Below, in pieces: positions 61,138 through 64,000 of a stretch of DNA of 64,000 nucleotides. The notes beneath the pieces are model-generated. The model saw nothing but the letters and a program-made list of their open reading frames with translations, did no database searches and was not told the origin of the DNA. Numbering within the stretch: position 1 is the stretch's first letter; each line of letters opens with the position of its first letter. The translations under genes were made by a program, and so were the position numbers. The DNA comes from Arcanobacterium sp. (GTDB lineage Bacteria > Actinomycetota > Actinomycetes > Actinomycetales > Actinomycetaceae). Where the stretch lies: assembly GCA_022778805.1 (NCBI GenBank), contig JALFSN010000006.1, forward strand, positions 318,364-382,363, written 5' to 3'.

Positions 61138-61523
61138 TGTCTGATCAAAGAAGCGCAACAATAACCATTGCCGGACGCGAGTTGGAACTCATCCTCACCA
61201 CCCGGGCCACCCGCGAAATAGCGCAGCGTTATGGTGGGCTTGAAAACCTCGGTAAAGCCTTGGAAGATTCGGATGACATCGCCCATAGCCTCACCGAAGT
61301 GATCTGGCTGATCGCGCTGCTTGCTAACCAGTCAGTGCTAATTCACAACCTGAAGAACCCTGACAACAAACAGCCAGAGCTCACCACTGACGAACTCGAG
61401 ATTCTCACTATCCCAAGTGATCTGGCTGGCTACAAGGATGCGATTAGTGCCGCAATGGTGAAAGGCACCAAGCGTGAAATCGTCTCTGACCCAAAAGCAC
61501 CAGTGCCAGCAACAGCCAGGTAG
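61137..61523 (+). CDS. Tail assembly chaperone, short form (gpG-like)
   Basis: A 128-residue protein: MSDQRSATITIAGRELELILTTRATREIAQRYGGLENLGKALEDSDDIAHSLTEVIWLIALLANQSVLIHNLKNPDNKQPELTTDELEILTIPSDLAGYKDAISAAMVKGTKREIVSDPKAP. It holds the tape measure during tail assembly in siphophages. Near its 3' end a CCCAAAA slippery heptamer lets part of the ribosomes move to the -1 frame and make a longer form (listed separately). The start overlaps the tail tube stop. Confidence 0.87.
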   Translation: MSDQRSATITIAGRELELILTTRATREIAQRYGGLENLGKALEDSDDIAHSLTEVIWLIALLANQSVLIHNLKNPDNKQPELTTDELEILTIPSDLAGYKDAISAAMVKGTKREIVSDPKAPVPATAR

Positions 61524-61714
61524 ATTCTGACGCTGCGATCTTCACCAGGCTTTTGTATATCGGTCTCAGCCAACTCGCCCTGACCCAGGATGAGGTGTGG
61601 TTGATGCCTTTTGGTCTGTTGCTTGATTTGGTGGAGTGCTGGAAACAGGAAACTGGCCGCGCTAAACCGTTCAAGCAAGTGACGATCGATGACGTGATCC
61701 CGCCAGGGATTTAG
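61137..61714 (+). CDS. Tail assembly chaperone, -1 frameshift form (gpGT-like)
   Basis: A fused product of about 192 residues: 120 codons of the short form, then -1 slippage at C-CCA-AAA (61490-61496), continuing STSASNSQVDSDAAIFTRL and further QDEVWLMPFGLLLDLVECWKQETGRAKPFKQVTIDDVIPPGI to the stop at 61712-61714. The -1 frame is closed just upstream by TGA and open after the site, which is the classical lambda G/GT arrangement. Its length ratio to the short form is typical of siphophages. Confidence 0.85.
61490..61496 (+). promoter_or_regulatory. Programmed -1 ribosomal frameshift site CCCAAAA
   Basis: C-CCA-AAA fits the X-XXY-YYZ rule for -1 slippage in the frame of the tail chaperone. The -1 frame has TGA directly upstream and a 72-codon open frame downstream. 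Confidence 0.85.
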
Positions 61715-62314
61715 ACAATGGTGGGTGGTTTTTGCTGTTTGTCACGCGGGTTAGTAAACGCCAGAGTACCAAACCATCCAATTCGGGTATCCGCCCACCA
61801 TTGCAGCAGCTCTCCAGCTGTTTCACCATGCCGGTACAAATCGAACGCGTCTGTTTCCCCAGCCAGCCGACCATCTACTTGTTCAGCTATCGCTGCCGCC
61901 ACTAGGCCGCTGATGATGATCGCGGCTGGGGTTTCGTCTGGCTCCACCCAGTATTCGTGACCGATCAGGTTCATCGCATCGAAGTGCTCGTCACTGAGTT
62001 CTTGTTTGAACTCGTGCCGCACAAACGGGTACGGGGCTCCAACCATTTCTGGCGGGTAACCGTGCGGGTGACCAAACCGCCCGAATTCTTCAACCTCGTC
62101 CTCACTGATGCGCAAGCGATCCTCTCGTTCAACTACTATCTGGCCAACCCAAAACCCGCCAGCAGTGACTTCAACCGTGAAAGCTGCATCGGTTTCACCC
62201 GCCGAAACCACAGCATGCACTGCTGTATTTAACCCGTACTTGGCTGCCATTTCGTCCACCAACTCTTTCACCCGTTCTTTAAGGGCCGTCAGGTCTGGCT
62301 GGGTGCTGGTGAGG
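61711..62314 (-). pseudogene. Minus-strand ORF of unknown function, 5' end cut by the IS element
   Basis: On the minus strand the frame is open from the IS edge (TSTQPDLTALKERVKELVDEMAAKYG) to a stop at 61711. An internal GTG at 62271 gives 186 residues. GGFWVGQIVVEREDRLRISEDEVEEFGRFGHPHGYPPEMVGAPYPFVRHEF, EYWVEPDETPAAIIISGLVAAAIAEQVDGRL and ELLQWWADTRIGWFGTLAF show a well-formed alpha/beta protein of no family I recognise. Residues before the GTG still look coding, so the IS probably removed the true N-terminus. It converges on the tail chaperone with a 4-bp overlap, where the tape-measure gene should follow, so the phage tail module is broken here. Confidence 0.6.
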
Positions 62315-63998
62315 CCTGACTTAGGTCATTTTGGTGTGGTGTAGTTCATATTGACGTTTCTGCCTGTGGGTTTGAGTATCAGGGTGCGGGTTCTGTCTGA
62401 CTAAGCGGGTAGCGATGGGGGTGCCGGTAGTCTGTTGAATATGTCACCGAGTATCCGCCGGGTCCCGACGGCGTCGGGTGCGACCGCTGTTCAAATCATC
62501 TGGCGGTACCGCAACCGCAAACCCGAAATCGAACACGTCGGCTCCGCCCACACCGACCACGATCTCGCAGCGCTGATGGCCAAGGCTCAGCGGCTTGTCG
62601 ATGGCGAGCAAATCTCACTCGACCTCAAAGTGCTGCCTTCTGCGGTTGCTGTGTCTGGAACAGGCACGGTTGATAATCCCGTCACGGTATCCGGTGAACG
62701 CGCAGGTCTTCTCCTGGACGCGATTCGCGGGGCCTTCCAACTCCTCGGCCTGGATACGGCAAGCGGCAAGGACGAGGTGTTTTTCAACCTGGTCCAAGCC
62801 CGGATTATCTCGCCAGGATCCAAGTTTGATTCCATTGAAACCCTGGCAGAAGTCGGCGTGAAGCAAGCCTCCTACAAAACCATTCAACGTCGTCTTCCGC
62901 GGTATGCCGACAAAGACTTCCGCGACCAGATAACCCACGCCCTAGCCACACACGCGGCCATTGGTCCTGGTGTGATGGTTCTCTACGATGTGACGACCTT
63001 GTATTTTGAAACTGACGTGCCCGACGAGCTACGCAAACCCGGGTTTAGTAAAGAACGCCGACTCGAACCCCAGATCACTGTCGGGATGCTCACCGACTCC
63101 ACCGGCTTCCCCTTGGCGATCGGCGCGTTTGAAGGCAATCGTGCGGAAACGCACACCATGTTGCCAATGATCCTGCGCCTTAAAGACGCCTACCACCTTG
63201 ACGACATCACGATTGTTGCTGATGCTGGCATGTTTTCAGCCGCCAACAAGACCGCGATTATCGATGCCGGGTTGGACTACATTCTGGGCACGAAAGAACG
63301 CGAAATCCCAGAACCAATTAAAGCCTGGCTAGATGCAGTGGAAGGGCGCAGCTACATCGACTACGAAGACGGACACATCTGGACCCACCGTCACCACAGC
63401 GACAAACGCCGCACCAGCGGGACCCTACAGGCAGTGACCTATTACCAGTATTCCTACGATAGGGCTCGGCGCACAAGGCGCGGCATCGGCGAACAACTAG
63501 AGAAAGCCCAGCGTGCTGTTGACGGAAAGATACCCGTCAAGCGGAATCGATACGTCAATCTCAAGGCCCCGAATAAGCAGGTCAACCACGCCCTAGCCAA
63601 CAAGCACCTGACCCTAGCGGGGATTAAAGGATACGAGACCTCACGCACAGACTTAAAACCCCAGGAGGTCATCGGTGCTTACCGGCGCCTGTTCACGATC
63701 GAGAAATCGTTCCGGATGGCGAAATCCGACCTGAAAGCCCGACCGATTTATCACCGTAAAGAAGACTCCATCCACGCGCACCTAACCATTGTGATGGCCG
63801 CGATGGCCACAGGCCACGTGTTGGAAGAAGCCTCGGGCCTGTCGTTGAAGCGATTGGTGCGAACCCTGAAGAAATACCGAACGTTTACCGTCGAAATCGC
63901 AGGCCAGACCCTCCATGCACAGACCGACCTACCCGCTGACATCCGCGAACTCGCCGAAAAGCTGCCCCAACCGTCTGACTAAAATGACCTAAGTCAGG
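62315..63998 (+). mobile_element. IS1634-like insertion sequence
   Basis: A 1684-bp element bounded by perfect 18-bp inverted repeats: CCTGACTTAGGTCATTTT at 62315-62332 and its complement AAAATGACCTAAGTCAGG at 63981-63998. It contains one transposase gene whose stop codon overlaps the right repeat. Only 2 bp of right flank is in the window, so no target-site duplication can be read. It lies against the minus-strand ORF that ends the prophage module. Confidence 0.92.
62441..63982 (+). CDS. IS1634 family transposase (DDE)
   Basis: A 513-residue transposase from ATG 62441 (MSPSIRRVPTASG); a TTG 6 nt upstream is possible. The DDE triad is seen in MVLYDVTTLYFETD (first Asp), DDITIVADAGMFSAANK (second Asp) and AYRRLFTIEKSFRMAKSDLKARPIYHRKEDSIHAHL (Glu in the Y-R-E-K signature), the usual IS1634/IS4-group order. 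The frame is complete, so the element is probably active. TAGTCT lies 7 nt before the ATG, another leaderless-type start. Confidence 0.93.
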   Translation: MSPSIRRVPTASGATAVQIIWRYRNRKPEIEHVGSAHTDHDLAALMAKAQRLVDGEQISLDLKVLPSAVAVSGTGTVDNPVTVSGERAGLLLDAIRGAFQLLGLDTASGKDEVFFNLVQARIISPGSKFDSIETLAEVGVKQASYKTIQRRLPRYADKDFRDQITHALATHAAIGPGVMVLYDVTTLYFETDVPDELRKPGFSKERRLEPQITVGMLTDSTGFPLAIGAFEGNRAETHTMLPMILRLKDAYHLDDITIVADAGMFSAANKTAIIDAGLDYILGTKEREIPEPIKAWLDAVEGRSYIDYEDGHIWTHRHHSDKRRTSGTLQAVTYYQYSYDRARRTRRGIGEQLEKAQRAVDGKIPVKRNRYVNLKAPNKQVNHALANKHLTLAGIKGYETSRTDLKPQEVIGAYRRLFTIEKSFRMAKSDLKARPIYHRKEDSIHAHLTIVMAAMATGHVLEEASGLSLKRLVRTLKKYRTFTVEIAGQTLHAQTDLPADIRELAEKLPQPSD

Positions 63999-64000
63999 TT

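Noticed and set aside
28400..62300. Phage integrase or attachment site in a tRNA
   Set aside because: No recombinase-like protein and no tRNA fragment at either visible edge; the only tRNA (2385-2457) is 26 kb from the island.

Overview
The window reads as a moderately high-GC actinobacterial chromosome. Markers are a class Ib nrdHIEF ribonucleotide reductase operon, DUF3263 and LytR_C-domain proteins, a GlsB/YeaQ-type stress protein, a MetP/MetS-type NSS transporter and many genes that look leaderless. The gene set and short intergenic gaps fit Actinomycetaceae (Actinomyces/Trueperella/Arcanobacterium type), but the genus is an inference from gene content only.

Bases 1-28.3 kb are ordinary chromosome. 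They hold groEL (5' part), a LytR_C membrane protein, DUF3263, tRNA-Thr(CGT), a secreted S33-type peptidase, uracil-DNA glycosylase, O6-alkylguanine methyltransferase, a very long HrpA helicase, a flavin monooxygenase, a lipoprotein, nrdHIEF with a cluster of DnaA-box-like sites upstream, a Fur-family regulator, two small membrane proteins, nadE, metP plus the tiny metS, a TRIC-type channel, a zinc macrodomain hydrolase, RNase HI, a small lipoprotein and an MTA/SAH nucleosidase. Many starts lie 6-7 nt after a TANNNT hexamer and have no Shine-Dalgarno sequence.

Bases 28.4-35.7 kb are an accessory defence island, AT-richer by eye. It has a ribbon-helix-helix antitoxin with an amber-interrupted toxin partner, a type II restriction-modification pair (m5C methyltransferase with an N-terminal HTH, and a possibly SinI-like endonuclease), and a convergent overlapping three-gene operon. 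That operon (Rad50-like ATPase, 150-aa middle protein, 349-aa third component) has the layout of an ABC-three-component conflict system. A tandem operator-like repeat precedes it, and a 95-bp nested inverted repeat separates it from the phage.

Bases 35.7-61.7 kb are a prophage-type region, all on + except one gene. Early and replication genes come first: sigma-like HTH, DUF2800, DUF2815, family A polymerase, DUF4406, P4-type primase-helicase, VRR-NUC, SNF2 helicase, late-regulator-like protein and HNH. Next come terS, a 6.3-kb cargo block (TfoX-N protein, a SAM synthetase, an adenine/cytosine-N and a cytosine-C5 methyltransferase, small proteins), terL, a GNAT acetyltransferase, and the portal-protease-capsid-connector-tail genes of an HK97-type head. 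The tail chaperone has a canonical CCCAAAA -1 slippery site. The module stops there: no tape measure, tail fibre, lysis, integrase or repressor gene is seen in the window.

Bases 61.7-64.0 kb hold a minus-strand ORF cut by an IS1634-like element with perfect 18-bp ends, which fills the window to its right edge.
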